A stretch of 64,000 bases of DNA from Pyrobaculum ferrireducens (GTDB taxonomy: Archaea; Thermoproteota; Thermoprotei; Thermoproteales; Thermoproteaceae): the NCBI RefSeq assembly GCF_000234805.1, contig NC_016645.1, forward strand, positions 1,154,391 through 1,218,390, given 5' to 3'. The position numbers and the translations under genes are program-made. Shown in pieces: positions 49,020 to 61,000 of this stretch. The notes under the pieces are model-generated. The model saw only the letters and a list, made by a program, of their open reading frames with translations, was not told where the DNA came from and did not search any database. Numbering within the stretch: the first letter of the stretch is position 1; every line of letters begins with the position of its first letter.

Positions 49020-52000
49020 TCAGATACACAGCCGCAGCGCTCTGCACACCGGCTCCAATCTCATCAACGGATCTAGGGCGCCTCCTGTGAGCTGTATCTG
49101 ACTTTCCTTTCTGTTCCACTTCTTCAAGCCGAGGGCCTTCAGCACAGCCGCTGTCCTCAGATAGTCCGCCTCGCGTCCGCCCTCCGCGTCTGCGTGTATG
49201 TTGACGTAGCCCTTAATCTCGCCGCGGCTGGTTTTGAAAAACCTCGCCTCCTTCTCCACCGCCGCTTCGCGTCCTCCTTCTATTATCTTTGCCCTTATTT
49301 TCACTAGTAGGTGTTCTTTCCGTTCACCGCGCTCCACGCTGGCTTCCACCGCCTCGATGTGGATCTTCAGCCGCCTGCCCTCTACCTCCACCTCGCTTTC
49401 GAAAGGCGGCTTCACAGAGCCCCACATCTCGCCTTCGCGGAAGTACTCCTCCAGCCGCCGGCGCACCTCCTCTCCCTTCGCCTCCGCCTCCTTCAAAAGC
49501 GCCTCCTTCAGCCGCTGGGCCTTCTCCTTCGCATCACCCTCTCCGTGTAGGGCAAGCCAGCCGATGTACCTAAGGCCGTCCGCCGTTATCCGGACAAAGC
49601 CCCTCTCGCCCCCTCTCGGCTCTCTGGCGGTGAAGTGCACAACGCACCAGTCGCCTTCGCATGTATCCCTCATACCCAGCCCCCGCAGAAGCTCCACAGC
49701 CTTGCTGAAGGACTGGGGGTCGTTGGGTTGGTACTTTACTTCTACAGCGCCGTTTTTTCTCAGCCATACGGAGAACTTGATATCGCCCCAATCAGGCACG
49801 CCCCCCTCGAACTTCTTGACTAGGCGTCTGTAGGCGTCTTCCTTCAACGCACCCACCTCTCTGCACTGTTTGAGGAACTCCGCCACAGCCTTTCTAACCT
49901 CCTCGTGGACGGAGTCGGCGGCCAGCGCATTGGTGGTTACGACTATGCGCCACTCGTCGCGGTTGCGAGATTTGTGGTGACGCTTATCCACCTCGGCCTT
50001 AACGCCCACAGCCCTAAGCACCGCCGCCCTCCTCTCGGCCTCGGCGCGGTCGGTTGTGTCGAAGCGGAGCTCCACGGCGTTGTCTTTATCAAGACGTATT
50101 GAGTACTCAGCCGTTGCGCCGTCGGCCTCGACAACTAGCCTAGCCCTCGGCCTCTTGCCCTCCGTAGTGAAGTCCTTAATCCACGCCTTGACCCTCTCCG
50201 CCCTGGCCATGTCAATCAGCTTCGCCACCTTTGAATAAATCTGTTCGTCGCCCTTCACCACCTCAAGCATACGCTCGAGAGCCGCCAGATAAGGCAGAGC
50301 ATCCCGGGCGAACCTTTTGGCCTCCCCGCCGTACAGCTTTATGTGGACCGCTCTCTCGGTTTTGTACATCTTCGGCTGGTACCCCAATCCCCTCAGCAGT
50401 GCGTAGTATAGAGCCGCCTTGACCTCCGCCGGCACCTCGTCCCCCCTTCCGCCGCCGACGGCCAGCCTAACCTCGTTTTGATACACCGAGCCGTCTCCCA
50501 GCACTGCGTGTAGGTACATCCCCACGGCGCGCCTCCTCGCAACCCCGCGCTTCCCAGCATCCTCTTCGCTCTGCGCCAGCTCTCTCAAGGAGTTCACAAG
50601 GGTGTGGAACACCCGGTGCTCCTTGAGATCCGGAGCCTTTGCAAGCCACTCGCCGATCCACCTCTCCAGCTTCTGCCTAAACGCCTCGCGGTCTACGCCA
50701 GAGCCCTCCAGATGTCTAACTACGAAATCGATGAACCTCTTCCTCTCATCCTCCGGCATGCTACGCGCCGCCGACAGCCTCTCCCACGCCTCCCTGGCAT
50801 ATTCGTCGTACAGCTCTACGCGGTACATAGGCCTCAGACCCTCGCTGGTTATGCTGAAGCGCTTGACGTCTATCTTGACAGGCTTTCCTCCACTCTCGCC
50901 GCCTCCCCAGTGTATCTCCTCCGCCCCTACGCCGAAGGTCGAGAGGAACGTCACCACCTGTTCCAAGGAGGTGGTCGCCATAATAATCATATCCTCATCT
51001 ACATACACATCGCTCAACAGCCACCCGTCCTGAGCCTCGCGGCTGGGCGGAGGCGCCTTGCCCTTCTTCAACATCTCCTCGTACTTTAACACAGCCTTCC
51101 TCGCCTCCTCCAGCTTCCTCTCCGCCAGCGGGCGGGTCAACTCGCCGACATATAGCCAAGCGCCGCCGCCCTCCATAAGCTCCAGCTTAGCCTTCATGCC
51201 GCCGGCGTATATGACGTACTCCCCCTCCTTCTCTGTCCTCTCCACCCTCGCCTCGCCCCTCTCAAAAGCCTCCGCCAGGTGCTTCAGCTCTTCGCGCTCC
51301 TTGGCGTATCTCAACACTCTGCCCAGCATCACCGCCAATCTCTCTTCAAGCGGAAGCTCGCCTATCCGTCCGCGTTTAACGCTTTGTGCCTTCTCCAGCA
51401 ACTTGAGATACGCACTAACCGGCGTGTTAGCCGCAAGCGAAGCCAAATCCTCCGCGGCGAGGGCCCTCAACGCAGTCAAGCCCACCGCATTGTCGTCTAC
51501 AGATGCTCTGAGATACGCCACGGCCCTAGTGCCGTAGCTGGCGCCGGAGAATCTAGACAGCCTATAGGCAGTCGCCTCAGCCAGCTCCCTCGCCTCCAAC
51601 GCGTCCACCTCTACCCACTTCGCCACCTCCTCCAACGCCTTCACGCCTTTCCTCTCAGCCGCGGCCTTTAGGTTCACGGCGATTGTGTTAAGCTCGCGTT
51701 CCGCTTCCTCCGCGATTCTCAGCACCCTACCCTCGGCCTCCTCCAGCCTCTTCACCAAGCCGTAGAACTCCCTCCACTTCTCTCTGTCGCCCTCCAGCGC
51801 CTGCTTCAAAACCTCGGCGGCTTTTTTCCTCGCCTCCCACATCTCAGTCAACTTGTCGTACACATCATGGGCGCGGCGCTGGAGAACAGCCCAAACGATT
51901 AGAAAAGCCGCCTTGGCGTATTCGTTCTTCTCCTCCTCGCTACGCTTTGGGCTATACCAATTTCTCAAAGCCTCGGCCACAGGCCCCAGCCAAGGCACCC

Positions 52001-55000
52001 TAACGCCCCCAGCCGCCTCCAGCAGATTAGCAAGCCTCAACAGCCTCTTCTCGTCCACGTCCGCCGCACCTCTGGAGAGCTTGTCCACAACGCTAAACAG
52101 CTCCTCAAGCGCATTGCCCACCGCCTCATTTCTCTTCTTCACAGCCTCCACCAGCTCCTCGGCGGCGGGAGGCTTCTCCAACCCGCCGTACTTAATCAGC
52201 CCGGAGGCCAGCGCCAGCTTGCCGAGTTGAATAGAGCCGAAGACGTCGTTGGCGAAGGCCCACGTGATGATGCCAGCCGCCGCGGCCGCCGCCAAAAACA
52301 GCCAAGCCCGGTGCTCGTCAACCCATGCGATTATGCGGGCAACAGCCTCGACAAACAGCTCATACAGCCTCTCCAACGCCACCTTAGCCTTCTCCAGCCA
52401 CTCCCGCAGAGCCTCGTAGGCCGCCTCCGCCGCCCTCTTGACGTACTCAACAGCCCTCTCGAAGCGGCCCTCCTCGACAAGCGCCAGCGCGCCGGCAACC
52501 GCAGACACCACGGCCTCGCTGTACAGCCCGTGGTGGAGGGCGACTATGGACTCGGCAGTAGCTCCGGTGAATATGGTCAGCCTCAGGGCCTGCTCAACAG
52601 TGGCAACGGCTCTGAGAGAGCCCTCATGCACCGAGATCAGCGCCCTCAGCACCTCCCTACCCACGGCGTAGGCGTAGCGCCACGCCGCCTCCGCCATTTC
52701 TTCGCCCAGCTCCGCCCTGATCCTCTCAAGCCTCTCCCTCACCTCAGCGAAGACCCTAGCCGCGTCGGCCTCCACGGGGCTCCTCGGCTCCAGGCCGTGT
52801 ACCACGTCCTCGGCCCTTTCGAGGAGGATTGCTAAGTAGTGGAGGGCCTCCGGGGAGTCGGCGGCGTGCCATATCAAGCTGTAGACGTCTCTCGCCAGAG
52901 ACTCGGCCGCCTCGACGAGCGCCGCGCCGCCCCTCCTCACCAGCCTCTCCAAGTACCTAGCCCTCACCCTCTCCACAGCCCTCTTCACAGCCTTGTTAAC
53001 AGCCTCAGCCGCCTCCCCATCCAGCTCCACCCTCCCCTTCACAGAGGCAAGCCAGGACACGGCAGAGGAACCCCTCAAGTGAGGAGGTATGAAGCCGAGA
53101 GGCGGCTTCTCCTTAACCTCTTCAGACGGCTTCTGGACGGGCTTCTCGCCCTCCGCCGCCTTCTCCACGGCCTCCTCGGCCGTCTTCAGAGCGGCTTTTT
53201 CAGCCGGCTTCTCCGCCTGTTTCATGGCTTTCTCAAGCTCCTCGGCGGCTGTCTTGGCCTCGTCTCTCAGTATTGAGCGTAGCCTCTCCAGCGCGTACCT
53301 CTCCACCTCTCTCACGTCGACGCCCCTGACCTCGGAGTACAGCTTGGCCGCGGCGTAGAAGGCGACGTCCACGCCGCCCGGCGGCGCCAGCCTATCCGCC
53401 AGAAGCCACTCAAGCCACTTCTTCACCCTATCCACAACAATAGGCGCGTCCTCAAGCTCCCTCAGCGCAACCAACCGCCCAGCCCTCTCAGCCAGGTGGA
53501 GAAGTATGCCCTCCCCCCAGCTCCCCGGCATCCAGCTCCAAAGCGCCTCGTATCTGCCTTTCCTCGCCTCCTCCACCAGCCGGCTGAACATAACGGCGGC
53601 CGCCCTCGACGCCAGATACGCCCTCAGCGCCCTCTGGTAGTCGCCGTACATCGCCCACAGCCTTCTGTAGTCTCTATCCAAGGCCTTTAGATAGGCGTGG
53701 AGAGCCGGGCCGTGGTCTTTCACTACTCTGTCCACGTGCTGGCCCCAGACCGACATCCCCTTGTCAGCCACACTCTTCAACACGCCGAAGACGGCGTCCA
53801 CCCAGCGGTTGGGGTACGCAAAGACCCCTCCCTCCCCTACGTGAGCCACCAGCGCCTTGTTTACAAAGACGTATTCGGGAGGCGCCACGCCGAGGCGCAC
53901 CTCCACGGGATCTCTCGACTTTGCTACCTCCCTTACAAGCAGATCCATCACTCCGTCGAGCACCTCCCTCAGCGCGGGGTGGTAGAGGAAGTAGTAGACG
54001 TGGCCTCTCTTCAAGACGTCTGGCTTGTACTCGCCAACCTCAACGGCGAGGCGCTTGGCGAGGAAGTCTGCAATCTTTTTACTCCTCGTCACGTAGGCCT
54101 GCACAAGGCCGCGGGGGACGGGGAACTCGCCGCGCGCCAGATACTGGCGGTACGCCTCGAGAGCCTCCTCAACGTCTTTGTCCATCGCCCTATACAGCGC
54201 CTCTAGGAGGAGCTCTTTAGAAGGCGCTATGCGCTTAACAGCCTCCGCGGCGGCCTTCAGAAGCTCTGCGGCGCCGTAGCCGAGGCCGAGGGCGCTTGTC
54301 CTCACCAAATAAGCCGCGGCGTCAGCCACGGCGTCGCCCGCCTTGACAGCCCTCTCGTAGAGAGCCGGATCGTCTAGAGACGTTGCAACCAGCTGTCTCA
54401 AGGCTGAAACCGCCTTCTCCGCCACTTCGTCAGGCAGGTCGCCTCTACCTGCCAACGCCTCGATCCTGGCAATAAGCCTCTCGGCGTACTCCCTCGGATC
54501 TTCGCCCTCCCTCCCCCTCAGCCACAGAGCCCTCCACACAGGCCTCAGCGCAGAGTCGTAGAAGCCCTCTTTGACGAGGGCTCTCTCCACATTCTCCACC
54601 TCGGCCTCCGCCATCCTCCTCAGCTCCTCCGGCAGTTGCCTATACAGCGCGGCCTCCCTCGCACGCGCCGGCTCCACTTTAGCCAACTCCTGCAGTGCGA
54701 CTACAGCTACGTAGCGCCTAAGGCCTCCCTCCCCGTACCACTCCCTCGCCACCCTCTCAACCTCGTGCTTAGCGCCTGGGGAGAACTTGGCCACGGCCCT
54801 GAGCTCCTCAACAACGCCCCTCACCGCGTCTCTGTACTGCCTATACACCTCCTCGGAGGGTTGAACCTCCCTCAGCAACCTGCCGAGGTCGTAGTAGCCC
54901 CTCTCAGCCAGCCACTGCGCCACTGCGCTTGGCAACTCGACTCTGCCCTCTGCGTGGTGTCTAGCTAGGTGGGATGCTATTCTGCCCACCTCCTCCTCAA

Positions 55001-58000
55001 GCCTCTTGACGCGTCCATGAGCCCACTTACCGACGCTTCTAACCACGGCGTCCTCAAGCCTAGACGGCTGATATTTCGCCTCTACGTCAAGAGCCTTTGC
55101 CACGGAGATGACACCGCCCTCCCTCACGAAGGTGCGCCTCGGCTCCATCCACCTCTCAAACCTCCTGTAGACGCGGTAGGCCTCTACCGCTTTGGCGACT
55201 ATATCAGCCGCGCCCTCCAGCTTCAAGTCGATCAGCCACGCCAAGGCCCTCTCCGGCGTAGACCACTTGACCAGCCTAGCGACAGCCTCCTCCGGATTCA
55301 ACCTAGTCAAAGACAAGGCACCAGGGCCGAACCACCTCCGCAACTCCTCTGCCTTCTCCCTGTCTATCTGCGCCAGGGCCTCTCTCAGCTGTTTTACGTA
55401 TCTGCTGTACTTCTTCGCCGCGCTCTCGGCCACCACCCTCGCCCTGTCTCTGTCTACCTTCTCGGCGGCTTTTGCAAGAGCCGCCTCCTCCCTAGCCGCC
55501 CTGGCAAGCAGAGCTGTAACTACGACATCCGGCGCCTTTCCCTTTAATGCGTAAGCCGCCTCTTCAAGAGCCAGCGCCACCCCGCCCCTGGCCAGAAGCT
55601 CGGCCAGAGCTCTGTGCCTCCTGCCCTCGGTAGTACGCATATAGCGCTGGATGCCTTCGCGCACGCCGCCCCAGTCCCACCTGGCCACGAAGCGGGCTAC
55701 TCTGTCTGGGTACTGCCTGCCGCTGACCTCCTCCTCTACCAGCCTAATCCTCGGCCGTCTGATTATGTACGTCGGCATGCCCACCTTCAGCGGGACGTCC
55801 GCCAGCACAGCCACGTCCCCCACCACGTCCCTAAGCTCGGCGAAGACCGGGTAGCGGACGAATACCCGGCCGGCGAACTCCCCCAGCCTATTCACCACGT
55901 AGACGGCCGGCGGGGCCCTAAGCAAAGCCCTCTCAGGCTCCCACCCCAGATACGGCAGGAGCTGGTCGTAAAGCGTGTTATACAGCCTCCCCCGGCCGTA
56001 GGCGTCGAAAAGCTCATAGGCCCTTCCAAGGGCTCTAAGCATCTCCGACGCGGTTCTGAGGCCAAGCCTCTCGGCGGCCCATATCACGTAGGCCAGCTCC
56101 CTCTCCCCCAACACGGGAGACCTCAGGAATTCGACCAGGCGCGGATAGGCCTCAAGAGCCTTGACGTACTCCCTCAGCACAGCCCTAGCCCTCTCAACGT
56201 CCTTGGCGCCGCCTACAACCTCCCTCGCTGAGTATAGAGCCAGAGCCGCCTCAGCCGCTGAGGGCGCAATCGAGGCTATTTTAATCAACAGCCTCGCAGA
56301 GTCTGGGTCTAGGTACTTCTCAAGCTCCGCGCGCAGTCTAGACAGCTCTGCAGAAGCGGCCTCGACGGCCTCCCTCCTAAACGTCTCAACAAGCCTAACA
56401 GCCTCCTCCCCAGGCCCGGCGCCGGCCTTCTGCAGAAGAGAAATCGCCGCCGGCGCCTCTTGGTAAAGCCTCTTCAGCTCCTCCTCTCTAGCCCTGTCCT
56501 GCGTCTTTCTAAATTCTTCTAAAGTCTTAAAGTACTTGACAACGGCCTCGGCGGCCCCTGGCCTTGTAAGCTCGAGAGCCGCCTCCACGGCCCTCGTCTT
56601 TACGCCCAGCCTCCCCGCCGCCTCAAGGACAGCCTCGGCCGCCTTTCTGAGGGCCAAGATGTCGGCGTCTCCCGCCGCCAGCCTCGCAAAGGGAGGCTGG
56701 AGGGCCTCCCTAGCCTCCTTTATGGCCCTGCCCCAGATGCGCTTAGCCTCCCCTACGCCGGCACGTAGGCTAAGCTCCTCCAGGGCGTTTATGGCGATGG
56801 CCTTAATTCTCTGCCCCACGTGCTCCGCCACGCTCTTCTCGCGCCTAGCCAGCTCAGCCAGCACCACCACGGCGAGAGCCCTCTCGAAGACCTCCGCCGG
56901 CGCTGTGGGTTGCCTGAAGAGGGGAACCTCAACCTCTCTGCCCAACAGCCTCACCGTGGTGAAGTACGGCTCGTACTGCCGCTTGACGGCGGCCACCGCC
57001 TCCGCCAGCTCCCGCCCTCTTCCCCTGTACAGCTCTCTAAATGCGTTAGACAACGCCCTCCTCTCCACCTCTGTATACAGCAGAGAGGCCGCCGTTGATA
57101 GCCTAACCGCGGCCCACGCGTCTAGATACAGCGAGACGTCGCTAGGCGCCTCTATCTTCGTAAGCCTAGCCCCAACCGCCTTCTCAACCCTTTTTAGAGC
57201 TTCGGCGAGCGATTTAGCTTGCTTCAAAAGCCCCTCAGCCTCCGCGTACCTCCCGGCTCTAGCAAGCGCCTCCGCCTCCTCGACCAACTTCGACACCCTC
57301 TCCAGGGCCTCTCTGTAGCCGGGCAGTCTAACCTCAACGCGCCTCAGAGGCTCAAGCTCTCTAGAGACATCTCTCTTGACCTTCTCCAGCGCCGCCGCCC
57401 TCTCAGCGGTCTGCCACAGGCGGAGAGCCACGTCGTACTGCGCCTCTCTCACCGCCACATACGGCTCTCTGCCCTGGTACACCGCCTTGAACACCTCAGC
57501 CACCTCCCTCGCTGAGGCATGTCTATGGGCCAGCTCGACGAGGGCGGATAGCTCAGCGGCTATCCGCTTTACAGCCTCCGTGCCGCCAGCCGCCTTTGCG
57601 GCTTTTAGTTCTTCAACAAGTCTTCTGTGCTCCACGGCGATTGTATACAGAAGCGGGTCGGGAATCCAGAACTCGGCCAGGGGCCTGGGCGAGTAGGCCC
57701 TCCTCAGCTCCTCTCCGATCTGCGCCGCCGTCCTCTGCCTCTCCTCTCTATCGACAACCCTCATGCGGTACAGCTGTATGTAAGCCTCGGCGAGTTTTAC
57801 ATAAAACTCGGGCGGGGGCTCGGCGACGCTCAGCCGCTCAGACACGGCCCCAACCCTCTTCCTCAGCGCCTCCGCTGTCTGCACCAGCGCAGACTCCAGC
57901 CTCCCCCTCTCAGCGGGGGAGGCCTCCAGGTATCTGTGGAGTAGTTGCCTCAGGTTTTCATACTGCCTAACCACCTCCCGCGCCTCAGAAGCCGCCTCCA

Positions 58001-61000
58001 CCACGGCTCTGTGCCTACTAGCGGCCTCCTCCACCCTCCCCACCAGCTCTCTATACAGCAGAGACAGCCCAGCGGCGCCGACGCCGCCCTCTCTGAACAG
58101 CTCCCAGCCCTCCCTCGCAGACCTCGCGTCAGAAAGCTTTTCGAGGACAGCCCTCAGCCTCTGGGCCTCCCTGGCGGTGCGCTCAACGGGGGCGAGGTCT
58201 CTCAACACCTCCGGCCTCACCTTCTCCAACAGCTTGAGGTACTCCCGTTCAAGCCTCTCGATGGTCCTCACGGCTGATTCGCCACCCCTGGCTGTGTAGA
58301 ACTCCTTCAGCCTCTCCACCTCAGCCCGGAACTGCCTAACAGCCTCCTCCCTATCGCCGGAGAGCGCCGTCTTGACGGCCCTCTCAAATGCCCTTAAGAC
58401 CTCAACAGCCTCCGGCTTCTCCACGGCGTAGACCCGCCTCATGTGGGCCAGCCATGAGTGCTCCATTCCGAATCTGCGGAAGTATTCGAAAGACTCCCTA
58501 AGCACCTCCCTCCTAGCCTTTTCATCGCCTTCTTTCACAGCCTTCACCGCCTTCTCCAACAGCCTAATCGCCCACGGCTCAGCGGCCATGGGCGCCAGAG
58601 CCGAGACGACGTAGACGTCTCTATACGCCGACTCCGCCATTCTCTCGGCCTTCAGCAGAGCCAGCCTCTCGGCCAAGCCCTCTCTCGACACGTACGGCTT
58701 GACAGACACGCCCCTCTCAAGAGGCGTGTGCCTCCCTACATACTCCTCGGCGCCGAGGGTGAGCTCCTTCACTGGAGGCCTCAGCATCCTCTCAACCTCC
58801 TCAGGCCTAACGGCGCCTATGGCCACCGCCCTGGCGACAGCCACCGCCCTCAGAGTGGGGAGCGAAGCCCTAATCTCGTCCACAGCCACAGCCCTGGCGT
58901 ATCTACGGGCGTCGTATGGCACCGGCATAGAAAGCCAGTACTCCTCCCACAGAGCCCAGAACTGCTCGGCAGAATGCAGAAACCTCACCCTTACGGAGGG
59001 GTCGACAACAACCCTCTCCCCCTCGACGCGGGCGCCAACCAACAGCTCAGCCGCCTCTCTAGCGGTTTTAGGCTCCACCCCCGTGATTTGCCTAAAGAAG
59101 GCGGAGAATTTGGAGAAGGCCCCCATGTGTAGCTCGAGGAGGGGCTCGTATACCCCCCTAACAAGCCTCTCCACGTCTCCAACCACCTCGGAGACGGCCC
59201 TCCTCACAGCCTCCTCTCTCGGCGCGCCGGCCTTCACAAGCTCCTCCACGCGCTTCTCAATCTCCCTCTCCCAGTCCTTGACGGCTAGCTTTCTTAGAAG
59301 CTCCATATACGCTTGTCTAGCGCGCTGGACAGCCTCGCGCTCTATCTCCCTCATCTTCTGAGCCACAGCGAATTCCTCAACACGCTCGGCGACGGCCCTC
59401 GCCTTAGCCGCCGCCCTTCTGGCCAAGAGATATTCACGCACAGCCATAAACTGCTCATACTTCTCCCTGGTGATTCTGCCCTCCAGATACAGCCTCCGAA
59501 TGTAGGCTGGGTTGATAAGGGCAAGCCACCTCGGCTTGTCGTCTAGAGGCCAAAGCAGTGTGAAGTAGAGCAGTGGGTACCTCCTCGCAATTTCATCCAA
59601 AGCAACGTCAAGAGCGTAGTCCACCTTCGGGAAAACCCTCCTAAGCAGGTGTATCAAATCGCCGCGGGTGTACTCATGCACCGTCTTGGCTACTCTATAC
59701 CCCACCTTAGCCGCCTTGTAGGTGGCCTTCGCCGCCTCTTTGGCAACCTCGGCGGCTTTCCTGCCTCCCTTCACAAGAGCCTCCTCGGCCTGCCTCAGCC
59801 TCTGCCACACAGCCTCCTCGATGCGCCTCCTCACCTGCTCATTCACCGCCTCCGGGTGTACGCCGAATCTCCTCTCCACGTACTCCCTCGCCGAGTCCCT
59901 ATACCGCTTGGCGATTACGGCCCCCTTCAACGCCAGCCTCCTAACGAGGCGTATAGAGGCCCTCTTCACAGGAGAGCCCATAAACCTCGCCAGACGGGTG
60001 AACCACTTCGACTTTAGCAGTAGGCGGATTTGGAACCAGAAGGCGAGCTCCTGCACCACGTGTATAGCCAGCCTCATTAGGTACTGCCCAAACGACGGAA
60101 AGCCGAAGACCGCGGAGAGCACCTCCAGCACCACCACCGGCGCGAACACCGCCACGAAAAGCGCCACGAAAAGACGGCCCCAAATCTCAGAGACGGCCCA
60201 CCGCAGATTCAACGTAAAGCCGACATCCCAAATCGACGCACCCCACCTCTTGTCGGGCTTGGGCATGGGTGGGGTCTGCGCCGGCACGTACGGAAGCGCT
60301 ACTGTGTTATTCCACGGGATTGGCCAGTAAGCCGCCAGCTCCCTCGGCGGCGGGGGCGGCGGGTTGTTCATAATCCACCTCCACCTCTGAATCCACACCC
60401 CGATTATCCTGCGCGTGGTGTTGGAATCGCCGACGGGGTAGTGCACAAGCCACGTGGCGTTTCCGGGGTAGAGGACTACAAGTCCGTAGGCTTTCTTGAC
60501 GTTGTCCACGCCTACAGGCCTCCAGTCGAAACGGACGCACGCGGCGTAGAAGTTGTAAGGCGTGTACCCCCTCGGCGTAACCTCTGGCATTGGGTGGAGG
60601 GGCCTCGGCTTTACTGCGCCGTAGTAGTAGCGCCAGACGGAGGCCGCCGGCTCTATGTCGCTGACGTTTGGAGCCAGCCACTTTAGGAAGTTCAGATACG
60701 ACCTGCTGTAGTTGCCCGCGGCAAGAAGGGCGAAGAATAGCTCCCTATTTACACGGGTCATGTTCTCAGCCGCCCTGGGCACAAGCCGCCACTTGGGCTC
60801 GTCGGCGGACATTACGAAGGTGGAGCATTCCTGGTCGTACTCTGCGCCTCTCAGAAGGTTTATCAGCTCGACGCCGTCTTCGCTCGTCGGCGCCTCGTCG
60901 TAGGTGTCTGGTAGCTGTACGCTCTGGGGGTTTACGGAAAGCACCACTCCGCCGAGCCACGCGAAGCCGTAGACGTAGGCGAAGTTTCGCTGGACGTCCC